Shown one piece after another: positions 22,777-33,566 of a stretch of 64,000 nt of DNA. The stretch comes from Linum tenue (taxonomy: Eukaryota; Streptophyta; Magnoliopsida; Malpighiales; Linaceae), in the NCBI GenBank assembly GCA_946122785.1, contig CAMGYJ010000004.1, positions 9,198,150 to 9,262,149 of the forward strand, read 5' to 3'. The position numbers and the translations under genes are program-made. Under the pieces are notes generated by a model. The model was not told where the DNA came from. It saw only the letters and a program-made list of their open reading frames with translations, and made no database searches. Each line of letters opens with the position of its first letter. Position 1 is the stretch's first letter.

Positions 22777-23352
22777 CTACCCAGACGAACTGGTCGTGTG
22801 AATTTCGATCTCATTGTGATCGGGAGCAAACAAATCCTTGCAGAGCTCACCATAGAAAGTGCAGACCAGATCAATGAAGACAGGACACTTGAGGCTCTTC
22901 CAGCAATAGAGAAGGTCCTCAACATCCATCAGGTCCCTCATCTTCCCTTCCTCCACAATCATCTCCACCAAGTAGTTCTCGAAGCTTCTGCACGCATCTT
23001 CGACCGCTTCATCCCCAAACCGGCTCCCGGACCTCAAGGCCTTGATGTAAGCCGGGGTGACCGGAGAAGTTAACAGGTTCCTCCTGTCCCTCGGTTCTGC
23101 CTCAGACACAGTACTCCTGAGCTCCATCATTCTGTCCATCTTTCTATGGCGACGACTACGGAAGAGCGAGAGGAAGGAAGTGGGTGGTTTGGGTGGTGCT
23201 GAGTTGACCCTACGACGACGATGAGGACGAGCAAATCGAAGGGCTTTGAGGGGTTTTATAGAGAGGGGTTTTCTGAGCTTTAGCCTGAAGATTCGAAGGA
23301 ATTTCCTGCATGGTGTGAGAAGCTTGGTTCTGAAGGCAACTAATGCTTTCAT
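22777..23352 (-). CDS. OFP17: OVATE family protein, OFP17-like
   Basis: A 191-residue intronless frame. I chose the ATG at 23352 because the family start (MKALVAFRTKLLTPCRKF) begins there; 26 upstream in-frame codons have no family character. The N-terminal half is very basic (RPHRRRRVNS, RSRRHRKMDRMMELRS). The C-terminal part is the OVATE domain: EDACRSFENYLVEMIVEE, then MDVEDLLYCWKSLKCPVF and FYGELCKDLF (about residues 118-180). The ENYLVEMIVEE and CW-LKCPVFIDLV wording is that of OFP17-type members rather than OFP1-5. OFPs are plant transcriptional co-regulators that bind TALE homeodomain and TRM proteins and affect organ shape. It is convergent with the DUF641 gene, 440 bp from its stop codon. 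Confidence 0.85.
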   Translation of the reverse strand: MKALVAFRTKLLTPCRKFLRIFRLKLRKPLSIKPLKALRFARPHRRRRVNSAPPKPPTSFLSLFRSRRHRKMDRMMELRSTVSEAEPRDRRNLLTSPVTPAYIKALRSGSRFGDEAVEDACRSFENYLVEMIVEEGKMRDLMDVEDLLYCWKSLKCPVFIDLVCTFYGELCKDLFAPDHNEIEIHTTSSSG

Positions 23353-24211
23353 TTTTGAGCTTCTGATAATAATGTTTTGGCAACGGAGTGTTTGGTTGTG
23401 GATATATGTAATAGTTTGGTGGTGTACCAAATTGAGAGAGAGGGAGGGAATTAGGAGATTAGGGAGGTTGCTTAGAGGGTGATAAATTATTGTAGAGAGG
23501 GGTGGTGGATTAGATGGTAGTTAAGCTGGTTATTTATTGTTTTAATTTTTTTGAACATGCTTTTGGAGTAGTGGGATTCACGTCTGTTGGGAGATTGCAA
23601 AGGAGAATGGAAATGTGGGACTCCATGAAAAAACGAGGCAAGAGGAGTAAAGATATTCCAGATCATAAACAGGAGTCAATGAGTCTAGTTAAGTCTATAG
23701 GCTTGCTAAAGTTTTCAATTGATTCATTTTTCTTTTATTGATTTCATGACAAATTGTTCGCGTTATAATGCGTGTCTAATAAATGCGACTGCGAAACGTG
23801 ATATCATGTGAGTTTGTTGAACGAAGCTAAAACAAAATGAAATATGTTTGATTCTTGGCCTCTGTAACTTGAAATGAGTTAAAAAAAAATAAAAATAGAA
23901 TGAGGTGTTGCAAAAGTGATTGGAAATTATTTAAACTAGTGAGATTATATGTGTTGAAAGCGAAACCATTCAACGAAAACTTGAGTTATTGTCACCTATT
24001 AGAACTTAGGATAAAATAACTGACTAGATTCGTGAAGTAGGGAAAGCTAGTGGGCTACCCACAACTAGCAATGGGTTATATTGGCAATAGTGCTGGGGCT
24101 GGTCCCCTTGAATCTTGATTGAATAATATGGCATACTGCAAGTTGAAAATGAGGGGCGAGCTTACATTGGGCTTAGGATAGATACAAAACTATCTACATA
24201 CTTTGCATCTT
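23353..24211. other. Upstream region of the OFP17-like gene; no further gene
   Basis: AT-rich. Likely holds the promoter and leader of the minus-strand OFP gene. No TATA box could be assigned with confidence. Confidence 0.4.
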
Positions 24212-24284
24212 GGGGATGTAGCTCAAATGGTAGAGCGCCCGCTTTGCATGCGGGAGGTACAGGGTTCGATCCCCTGCATCTCCA
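24212..24284 (+). tRNA. tRNA-Ala (anticodon UGC)
   Basis: A 73-nt cloverleaf: acceptor GGGGATG pairs with CATCTCC (one G-U), the D-arm contains AGCTCAAATGGTAGAGC, the anticodon stem is CCCGC/GCGGG with loop TTTGCAT (anticodon TGC), and the T-arm contains GGTTCGATCCC. The discriminator base is A and no CCA is encoded, as usual for nuclear genes. There is no intron. The A and B boxes match the pol III internal promoter. It decodes GCA/GCG alanine codons. Confidence 0.97.
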
Positions 24285-24293
24285 AACAAACCC

Positions 24294-24298
24294 TTTTT
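24294..24298 (+). terminator. Pol III terminator of tRNA-Ala
   Basis: A run of five T residues ten bases after the tRNA end. Confidence 0.75.
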
Positions 24299-25949
24299 AC
24301 CGCACTTGCTGCTCCAAAATCCAAACATTCCAGTATCTGCAACAGGATTTGGATGCTTCAGAATTCAGATCCCTCAGGAATAAACTAGTTTTTATCACGG
24401 GCCGCTTAGCAAGTCGAGGAGTCTCTCGGTAAAGCTAGCCGCTCAAACCATGTACACATTTGGAGAAACACTTTCCTCCAGAATACAGCAATATGCAGAA
24501 GAAACATACAAAGCAGGATTTTTGTCGAGTGGATATATAGCTCCAAATCAGTAGACAGGATCATTCGACATCCCTCTCTGAAACTATGTTAATTGCTTTG
24601 CTACATTACAATAAATCCATTAAGGGTGACGAGCCTCTAACCTAAACAATGTCCCCCCTCTTTCTCTCTGTATCTGACGTGTATGAGGTTACAGCAGCAA
24701 GAAGGGACTCTTCCCAACCTTTACTATATTTTAACAGACAAGAACATTAAACAAGGGAGGAAAGGAAAGGACAGCAAAAAAAGGGCTCGTGATTGTGGAC
24801 TGGCTGTAAAAGCCCATGGTGTCCTTCCTTCCTTCCTAGACCTGAGATTCTGTAAATTATAAGAGAGTGGAGAAGAAGATGTGATGGGCTGTCAAGTTTT
24901 GCTACCAAGATATTGCAGACGTGACCATTGAAAGATTCTCATAGATTTCAACAACTCCACATAAATAGCCCCTTCTTTTAAATTTCCCATCAATCCATCT
25001 TTTCCCTCCATGGTGATGTTTGCTTGGTATTCAGGACATTCAGTTCTGCTAGCTTGTGTATAGGAGTGATGATCTGATATTGTTAGATTGGGACGATCCG
25101 TGATTTTGATCAATCGTTATAACTAGTGAAATTTATGATATAATAAAGTAGTACGATATCAACATGTGCTGATACCTGTTCTACAGCAGATAATTATTAG
25201 TTTACGAGACAATAAAGTTATGCAAAATGTGGGTTTTACCCTCTGTTTTCAAAACCGGACCGTAGGCTGAACAGGAAAGTTAGTGGTTTAAGAATCAGTG
25301 GCTAACTGTTACAAAACCGTTGGTACCGTTCACGATATATAACATATAAGACTTGTGTTTTACATTAATTTGAGAATAAAGTTATCATTTACCAATTTCA
25401 ATTTCAATTTCATATCATCACCCAAATATCTAATAAATCATTCAAACCGTCTCACAAAAAAAAATCATAATTTTTTCAATTCAAATTAAAAATTACGATG
25501 CCAGTCGGTAGTGGACCATGGAAAGTCGACAACAAAGTTAGAGAATGAGAAGAGGACGTAGTTATAAAATTAATAATGAAGGTTTGACTGTTTTAGTTTA
25601 TGTTAAAGTATTTTCTGCAAAAAATCGTGGTTAAAATAGTGAATCAGTGGACCAGTTAAACCGTGGTGGTTCATCTGGTTTTATGTTGAACCATGAAAAA
25701 AATGTTTGATCCACCAATAACGGTCCAAGCAATAAACCCGACCGCTATCGCAACTGATTTGGCGATTCTACTGACCCAACCGTTAATCCGATTTGGTTCT
25801 TATAACAAGGGTTACCTTGTTTTGCTTTCTTACACCTTACATCCTTCCTAGTTCCTACAGATGGTACCGTTTTAGTGTTGTTCAACATATTTGATCGAAT
25901 AACTACCATAATTTGAGAACGTTATGTTGTTGCATCAGACTTGCTCGTA
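24299..25949. other. Intergenic stretch with a possible decayed repeat
   Basis: No gene supported. About 25236-25815 has loosely inverted ends (ACCCTCTGTTTTCAAAACCGG and the complement of ACCCTTGTTATAAGAACC), resembling a family of hAT MITEs, but there is no target duplication. Confidence 0.35.
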
Positions 25950-25959
25950 AAAAAAATTA

Positions 25960-26701
25960 GGGTTAATACATTATTTTGGCCCGAACTATGACCATATAAT
26001 CAACTTTGGCCAGTGGTTTCAGAAATTAACATCTTGGCCTCAACTATGCAGCATATAGACTCAATTGGCCCGACACATTGTTTGACCGTCAATTTGGACG
26101 GTAAACTCCGTTGACCGTTAGTCAACACGCCATGTCATTGTCTAGTCAGCCTAAAAATCATTAAAAAAATTATTTATTATTAAATTAACCAAAAATAAAT
26201 TATAAAAAACATAAAATATTTTTTTTAGATAATTTGAAAATGATAAATTTTATAAATTAACCAAAAATTATCAAATTATTTTATATTTTTAAAACATACA
26301 AAAAAAATATAATTTATACAATAATTTTTAAATTTATAAAATTTAATTTGATAATTTTGGTTAATTTATAAAATGTACCATTTTCAAATATCCAAAAAAA
26401 ATTATTTTATATTTTTAGAATTTTATATTTTTGGTTAATTGGAAAATGGTAAATAATAGAAATTAGGAAAATAATTTGAATTTGAATTTGAATTTTTTTA
26501 ATGATTTTTATGCTGATTAGGCGATGACATGGCGTGTTGACTAACCGCCAACGGAGTTGACCGTCCAAATTGACGGTCAAACTATGTGGCGGGCCAATTG
26601 AGTCTATATGCTGCATAGTTGAGGTCATGATGTTAATTTCTGAAACCACGGGCCAAAGTTGATTATATGATCATAGTTCGGGCCAAAATAAGGTATTAAC
26701 C
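25960..26701. mobile_element. MULE-type MITE, GGGTTAATA family
   Basis: Inverted ends of about 200 bp start GGGTTAATACATTATTTTGG and end with the complement of GGTTAATACCTTATTTTGG. The direct repeat AAAAAAATTA flanks both sides (25950-25959 and 26702-26711), containing a 9-bp duplication. The arms carry the same TTGACCGTTAGTCAAC segment seen in the elements at 10665 and 57062. The centre is AT-rich and non-coding. Confidence 0.85.
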
Positions 26702-27174
26702 AAAAAAATTAAAATTTTAGATAACATCAAACAAACACACAAATCCTAAATGCCGCCATGAGGTCGCTTAACAGAATTAAGCACTAGGATTAGAGAAAAG
26801 AGGGAATATAATGATTTGGGGAAGCATGAAATCATGCGGACTAAAAAGAAGGAAGCGCCACTTGCCTGACATAAGGACCCTTCTCTATTCCACAAATCAT
26901 CATTGCTCTTCTTCTACTTTGATCAACAAAAGAAAACGAAATAGAGGATGGGAATATTTTGACCTTGACTTTAGTAAAGATTGAGTGTGAAAATGTTGTA
27001 GAATGCGATATTTTTATGTGGCGTCTTCAATTGATGATGGTGATTGCACTATGGGAGAGATTCAGTTTAGATTTCTCTTATTGATGATTTAGCCATTTAG
27101 CTGGACAAAGTTACTTATACAAGAATCAACTATAGCTGGGGTTTTACGATTAGAATTTTTTTATTAGATAAGAG

Positions 27175-27442
27175 TGTGGGAAACCCGGCCTCGGGTTAGA
27201 GAGGGAGAGGGCCGAGTCGGCCATAAGGGGGGAAGGAGTGGCAAACTTGTTATTTTGTGTTATTTCGGTTTACTGCTACTTAAGGATGCATCTCATTAGT
27301 TTTGGAAGTTAAGCAATAATAATCAGGAATTCTCAAATCCCTAATCTCTATTCTCTCTCTTGTTCTTCCCCAATTCTCCAAATCCCTAAATTCTACTCTT
27401 CTCAATCCCTAAATTCCCAATTCTCCTTTCTTGTGTCTTACA
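27175..27442 (+). repeat. 5' LTR of the chromovirus-type element
   Basis: 268 bp, TGTGGGAAAC...TCTTACA. It contains direct AATCCCTAAATTC motifs in its R/U5 part. Confidence 0.93.
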
Positions 27443-27444
27443 TC

Positions 27445-27456
27445 TGGTATCAGAGC
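27445..27456 (+). other. Primer-binding site of the chromovirus-type element
   Basis: TGGTATCAGAGC, complementary to initiator tRNA-Met, two bases after the LTR end. Confidence 0.9.
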
Positions 27457-27468
27457 CTGCGATCGTCA

Positions 27469-30400
27469 ATGAGTTCTTCCCAACTCTCGGACCTGTCATG
27501 GGCAGAATTGCGAAACAGAGCTCGCAGCATAGGTCGCAGATGGCTGCCTGCTGAACCGGAGGCCGCGCGACCAGCCCCTGCAGCCACCGCGCCGCGCACC
27601 GCCGCCGCGCCGCCCGCGCTGCGCGCCGCCCACGCGCCGCCGGTCTCTCCCTCGCCGAGCGTCGCTCCTGCGCCACCAGCGCCCGAGCCCTGTCTCTCGC
27701 TGCACTCAGTGGCGGGGTGGGCCTCCCCGGGGACTCTTCGTTTCCGAGCTCGAATCGAGGATCGTTTTGCCATCACCCTGGTCGACAGTGGCGCGTCCTT
27801 GAATTTTGTGGGCGAGGAATTCGCCAAGCAACTGCAGCAGGTTCCCGTGGCCACCGATTCCATGGTGGTGAAGGTGGCGAATGGCTCTTCCCTGAGCTGT
27901 GGAGGGGTTCTTCGAGGTATCTCTCTGGAAATTCAAGGTCTGCCTATATCCACTGATCTATATATACTGCCAATCAAGGGATTCGACATCATTTTGGGGA
28001 TTCCATGGTTACAGAGTTTGGGCCCTGTGACTAGTGATTGGCATAGGTTGACCATGCATTTCAAATGGAGGGATAAGGATTGGGAGTTGCAGGGCCTCAC
28101 CACCGTTGTTGGACCCATCCCATTCGAGGAATGTGGTCCGGAAGGCGAGGCCGAGTTGGCCATTCTGTGTTGGCCAATCGAGGAAGGGGGGCCGCCGGTG
28201 CTCCATCCGGAGCTTCAGGAGCTGCTCGGACACTACTCGGATTTATTCGAGACTCCCACCGCCTTACCTCCTCACCGACTGGTTGATCATCAGATTCAGC
28301 TAAAAGATGGAGTGGAGGCGGTGAATGTGAGACCGTAAAGATATGGGCATTCGCAGAAGGATGAGATTGAGAGACAGGTCTCTGAGATGTTGATCACGGG
28401 CTTGATCAGACCGAGCACCAGCCCGTTCTCATCGCCTGTGTTGCTGGTGAGAAAGAAGGATGGGACCTGGCGCTTCTGCACTGATTATCGGGCTCTGAAT
28501 GAGGCCACAGTGAAGGATCGCTTCCCCATTCCGACAGTGGATGATATGCTGGATGAGCTCCATGGGTCCCGCTATTTTTCTAAGATGGATCTGCGGGCGG
28601 GGTATCACCAGATCCGGATGCAGGAAGAGGATGTCCATAAGACAGCATTTCGCACTCATAACGGGCACTATGAGTACCTGGTGATGCCATTTGGGTTGTG
28701 TAATGCGCCTTCCACCTTCCAGGCGGCTATGAATGAGATCTTTCAGCCTCTCCTACGTCGGTACGTTCTGGTTTTCTTCGATGATATCCTGATTTACAGC
28801 CCTTCTTGGGCAGATCACTTGGCTCACTTGCAGGCAGTGTTCGAGATTCTGCGGGCAAATCGATACTATATCAAGTCATCCATGTGTGAGTTCGGGGTGC
28901 AGGAGGTGGAGTATTTGGGTCACATGGTGACTCCACAGGGTGTGAAGGTGAACCAGTCCAAAATTCAGGCGATGGTGGACTGGCCGGTTCCTACGACGGT
29001 GACTGAGTTGCGGGGCTTTCTGGGTCTGATCGGGTATTATCAGAAGTTTGTGCAAGGGTACAGCATGATCGCCCGGCCGTTGATAGATTTACTGAAGAAA
29101 GGGGGGTTCGCCTGGTCACCAGCAGCGGAGGCTGCATTTCAGCGGCTGAAGCAGGCGATGACGACCACTCCGACTCTCGCCATGCCGGACTTTTCCAAGC
29201 CATTTGTGATCGAGGCGGACGCATCGGGCCGAGGGATAGGGGCGGTGTTATCTCAGGACCGCCACCCCATTGCCTTCATGAGCAAGACGCTGGCACCCTC
29301 CAAGGAGGCTTGGTCTACGTATAAGAAGGAAATGCAGGCGATTATTACTGCAGTACAGACATGGCGGCCGTATCTTTTGGGGCAGAAGTTTCACATCTAC
29401 ACCGATCACCAGAGCTTGAAGCACCTCCTCGAGCAGCGGGTGTCCACACCAGATCAGCATAAGTGGGTGTCGAAGCTGCTAGGCTACGATTATGAGATCC
29501 ACTACCGCCCCGGGCCCACTAATGTGGTGGCGGATGGGTTATCGAGGAAGCCGGGCAGCGAGGTTCTCGCCGCTGTGTCTGGACCAGTTCCGCAGTTCTG
29601 GGATGAGCTACGGGCATCCATGGAGACCAGCCAGTATTTGCAGGATTGCCGGGAAATCGCAGTGAGCGATAATCCGGGTCATTATTTGTTTCGACAGGGG
29701 CTGGTGACGTTCAAGGGTCGAGTGGTTCTTCCTCCTAGCTCGAACCTGGTCACCTCAGTACTCCAGGAGTTCCATGACTCTCCGTTGGGGGGTCATTCAG
29801 GCGCCGAGAGGACGCTTCGCCGGATTAGAGGCCATTTGTACTAGCCCCAGATGGCACAGGCTGTGAGAGCCTATGTGGAGTCATGCGATACATGCCAGAG
29901 AGTGAAGCTGTCTCACCTGCGACCCGCCGGGCTTCTTCAGCCGATGCCGGTACCGGAACGGGTATGGGAGGACATTAGCATGGACTTCATAGTGGGGTTG
30001 CCTCCCTCGGGTGGGAAGACGGTGTTGTTCGTGGTCGTGGATCAACTCATGAAGTATGCTCATTTTATGCCGTTGGCACATCCGTACACTGCGAAGACTG
30101 TGGCCGAGCAATTTGTCTTGGGAGTGGTACGACATCATGGATTTCCCAGGTCTATTGTCAGTGATCGCGACCCGGTTTTCTTGAGCAGGTTTTGGCAGGA
30201 GGTTTTTGCGATGGCGCGGACGGTATTACGCATGAGCTCGGCCTACCATCCGCAGACCGATGGGCAGACGGAGATAGTTAACAAGCACCTGGAGCAGTAT
30301 GTGAGGTGCTTTACCCACCAGCAGCCGAGACAGTGGTTGGCCATGCTTCCTTGGGCGGAATTGTGGTATAACACCACGTTTCATCGGTCTATCAAAATGA

Positions 30401-31068
30401 CCCCGTTCGAGGCCTTGTACGGGAGATCACCCCCGACATTGGTGCAGTACAGAGGTGGTTCGAGTTCGGTTGATGCGGTGGACAGGTGGTTGGGCGCGAG
30501 AGGTGAGGCTTTGGAGCAGTTGAGAACCAATTTGGCTGCGGCAAGCAACAGGATGAAGCAAGCAGAGGATGCAGGGCAGCGGGATGAGGAGTTTGAGGTG
30601 GGTGACTGGGTACTGTTGAGGCTGCATCCCTACCGGCAGTCCTCGGTATTCAGGCGGGCATACCAGAAGCTGGCAGCTAGGTTCTTTGGGCCGTATGAGA
30701 TCATCCACAAGGTCAACCCGGTTGCTTATCGGCTGCAGCTACCTGCAGGTTCGCGCATACACCCGGTGTTCCACATTTCCTTGCTGAAGAAGTACCGGGG
30801 CCAGGCGGACAGGGTGACGTCGACGGCTCCTCCGATGACAGCAGATGGCGACTTGGAGCTAGTTCCTCTCAAGGTGTTGGAGACCAGGTGGACAAAGAAG
30901 GGAGGGCGGTTGGTGGAAGAGAGCTTGGTGCAGTGGAAGCATGTGGAACCGGAAGACGCTACTTGGGAGGAGTCGGAGGTGCTTCGCCAGAGATTTCCGG
31001 GCTTCGACATCGAGGCCGATGTCGATTCTGAGGGAGGAGGGGATGTGGGAAACACGGCCTCGGGTTAG
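27469..31068 (+). pseudogene. Gypsy pol polyprotein with two in-frame stops, no gag
   Basis: One frame runs from ATG 27469 to TAG 31066, broken by TAA at 28336-28338 (after VNVRP, before RYGHSQKDE) and TAG at 29842-29844 (after RGHLY). In order: about 75 residues of Ala/Pro-rich sequence in place of gag, aspartic protease (ITLVDSGASLNFVG, near 27784), reverse transcriptase (LVMPFGLCNAPSTFQ, FFDDILIYS near 28780), RNase H (EADASGRGIGAVLSQ; YTDHQSLKHLL), the integrase HHCC finger (H...H...CDTC, 29775-29900), the integrase core (DFIVGLPPS, SDRDPVFLS, HPQTDGQTE) and a chromodomain-like end (ETRWTKKGGRLVEESLVQWK, DATWEE). The first stop is upstream of RT and the second destroys a residue position in the integrase finger. 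No CCHC knuckle or capsid region exists. The last codons lie inside the 3' LTR. Confidence 0.93.
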
Positions 31069-31312
31069 AGAGGGAGAGGGCCGAGTCGGCCATAAGGGGG
31101 GGAAGGAGTGGCAAACTTGTTATTTTGTGTTATTTCGGTTTACTGCTACTTAAGGATGCATCTCATTAGTTTTGGAAGTTAAGCAATAATAATCAGAAAT
31201 TCTCAAATCCCTAATCTCTATTCTCTCTCTTGTTCTTCCCCAATTCTCCAAATCCCTAAATTCTACTCTTCTCAATCCCTAAATTCCCAATTCTCCTTTC
31301 TTGTGTCTTAAA
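31044..31312 (+). repeat. 3' LTR of the chromovirus-type element
   Basis: 269 bp. It ends AA instead of CA, followed by the target duplication AAGAG. Confidence 0.9.
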
Positions 31313-31692
31313 AAGAGTAATATATGTTTGCTTTTTTGATTATGTACTATTTAAAAGATTCGAATTTAAGACCTCCAAGTTTAAGGATAGTGATATTACT
31401 ACTAGACCAAACCCTTTATTGGTGAGTTTTGCAATTAGAATTATTGGTCGAAAAATGACACATCATCTATCATTGACACCAACACGACGCGGTCTTCACT
31501 TCGACGAAGTCTATTTTCTCACCAACACACATATTCAAACAAGGTAGATTAGTTAATGACAGTTCAAATGAAGTAGAGTGTATGTTCTTGAAAATGAGGG
31601 AGCTGGCGATGGGAAAGAGTCATCACAAGGAGCTCGGTGATACTGAATTCTACATATACAACATCAAATTTTTTAAGTATGGCACTCGTAAG

Positions 31693-32554
31693 CACGGGCG
31701 TAGCCAGGATTTTGCGGAGGGTGGATCCATTTAGAAAAAATATACATGATAAAATAATTTTGTTAACTGTTTAAATCATTCATGATATAATTATTTATTT
31801 ACAAAACTTTGGTAAATTAAATATATGAATATAAAAAATATCACTATATGTATCGAAAAATTATTTATAATTAATTACCGAAAAACATTATTCATAATTT
31901 AGTTAGATATTTGCTTTTGAATTGTGCTCTTTGTCAAGACCGTTTAGTATCAACAACTCGAGTTGTTGGGAAAGATTTAATTATGGATCTTAAAATATTT
32001 AATATTTAATATTTATTAACATTTTCCTACTAACAAAAACCAATTTAAACGTGGTTAAAGTTTTTGCAAATTTGAATATCAAGTGCTGAACAAATAGGGT
32101 CGTTAAGATTCGAACACATGATCTCTCGGTCAAACATTTTCAATTAGAAATGCCCTAAATGGCTAAATTTCATTCTCAATGAACTATTATAATAATTTAC
32201 TCTTTTCGTAGGAGCCACCCGTTATACTCTCCCTACCCCTAATTGAAATAAAATTATTTTTACAAACTAGCTATGATTTGGTGAAAATATGTGGTAGATA
32301 TTGAATAAGTACATCTTTAATTTTGGGCAGATCATATACACCATTGCCATTTGTAGAAAGCTCGTTATAAAAAGATTGAGCATGTCGATACACAACTTAT
32401 AAATCAAACATCATACATCTAAAAGTTCAACCATTCTCATTTAATACGTGTTATTTTTCATACTCGATTAACTATTATATCTAATTTAACATTTTTGCTC
32501 CCGAGCCAGGGTGGGTCCCGGGACATACCCTTTAACACTCTCCCTCCGCCCCTG
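31693..32554. mobile_element. hAT-like non-autonomous element
   Basis: Left end CACGGGCGTAGCCAGG; right end is the complement of CAGGGGCGGAGGGAG. Flanks CTCGTAAG (31685-31692) and CTCGTGAG (32555-32562) match at 7 of 8 positions, fitting an aged hAT 8-bp duplication. The interior is AT-rich and non-coding. Confidence 0.6.
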
Positions 32555-33462
32555 CTCGTGAGTGAAGGCAGTTAGTGTGTGCGCTATAGGCTAAATAAGA
32601 TGTAACTGACTCTGTGTGACCCGTCACTAAAGGGTCAACTTATGTACCCGTCTCGTCCTTGTTTCTTTCTTGATCTTGTCTGACCTTCTAGGATGAGGGT
32701 GGGCTGGGTCAGTGGATATATCGGGTCAAATCAACACATTGCTTTTTTAAAAATTATATTTTTTTACCCAAATTTATTTTTCTTACATTTTAGTACCTAA
32801 TTTTTTTACAAATAAGTCCAAATATTTTGATGGTAAATTATATTTTAGTACTTATATACTTTTCACTTTGCATTATATCTAAAATTTTATAAACATGTCC
32901 AACGTGTTTGTATAAGAAATTTCATACATTCTTTGAGTTACAAGATCAAAAAGCGTCTACCCCTACATTGACTTGACCCAACGCTTGCAGAGTCAAAAGA
33001 TTACCCGACTCTAAACTGATCCAACCCGATCCTTAAAGTCGAACGGATTGGTTGGCCTCGAGAGCCAAGCTTACACCCTAGTTAGAGCTGAGATTTGCGT
33101 GGTAGAGTGATAGTTCATCCCCCATTTTGTCATACTTCCACTCCTTAGTCATCCAACATAGAAGGGATGAGCCTTCATTAATTTTCATCGTTGATTTACT
33201 GACACCTTGACGTTTTAATTGTTTTATTAACCTTAAAGATTCCATTACGTCCAATCCCACAGAGATTATTCACATCCCAACAACAAAAATCTGCTAAATT
33301 AAGCCAATCTTTGCTGGTTGTTAATGTTGAAAGCAAAAAAGGCCATTTTTGATAGACATCCCTTTGTTGTCTCTCACCCTCCCCACCACCCATCATTCTC
33401 CAAAAGCCATGTCAGCCTGATGATGTCCCATTTATGCTCCCTCCCTCCCTCCCTCCCCCTTT

Positions 33463-33468
33463 TTATAA
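33463..33468 (+). promoter_or_regulatory. TATA-like box of the OFP gene
   Basis: TTATAA after a CTCCCTCC-rich stretch, about 100 bp before the start codon of the OFP gene. Confidence 0.45.
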
Positions 33469-33566
33469 CCCCTTTGATCATCCAAAACCTACTTTCTCTA
33501 TCCTTCAACTCCAGCAAAACCAAGAACCCACATACAGAAAAGAAGAACAAGGAGAAAGAGAGAGAG

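Larger units (their letters stand above)
27175..31312 (+). mobile_element. Young Ty3/gypsy chromovirus-type element lacking gag
   Basis: LTRs at 27175-27442 and 31044-31312 bound a 4.1 kb element with the exact 5-bp duplication AAGAG (27170-27174 and 31313-31317). The LTRs differ by about three substitutions and one G indel by eye (about 1%). A tRNA-iMet primer site (TGGTATCAGAGC) lies at 27445-27456, and a polypurine tract (GGGAGGAGGGGA) directly before the 3' LTR. Order protease, RT, RNase H, integrase, chromodomain-like end places it among chromoviruses (Reina-like size). There is no gag domain. Confidence 0.93.

Noticed and set aside
25236..25815. Possible hAT MITE
   Set aside because: Ends are only loosely inverted and no 8-bp duplication is found; kept only as a remark in the intergenic entry.
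27450..27863. Minus-strand Arg/Gly-rich frame
   Set aside because: Antisense shadow of the GC-rich start of the gypsy polyprotein.
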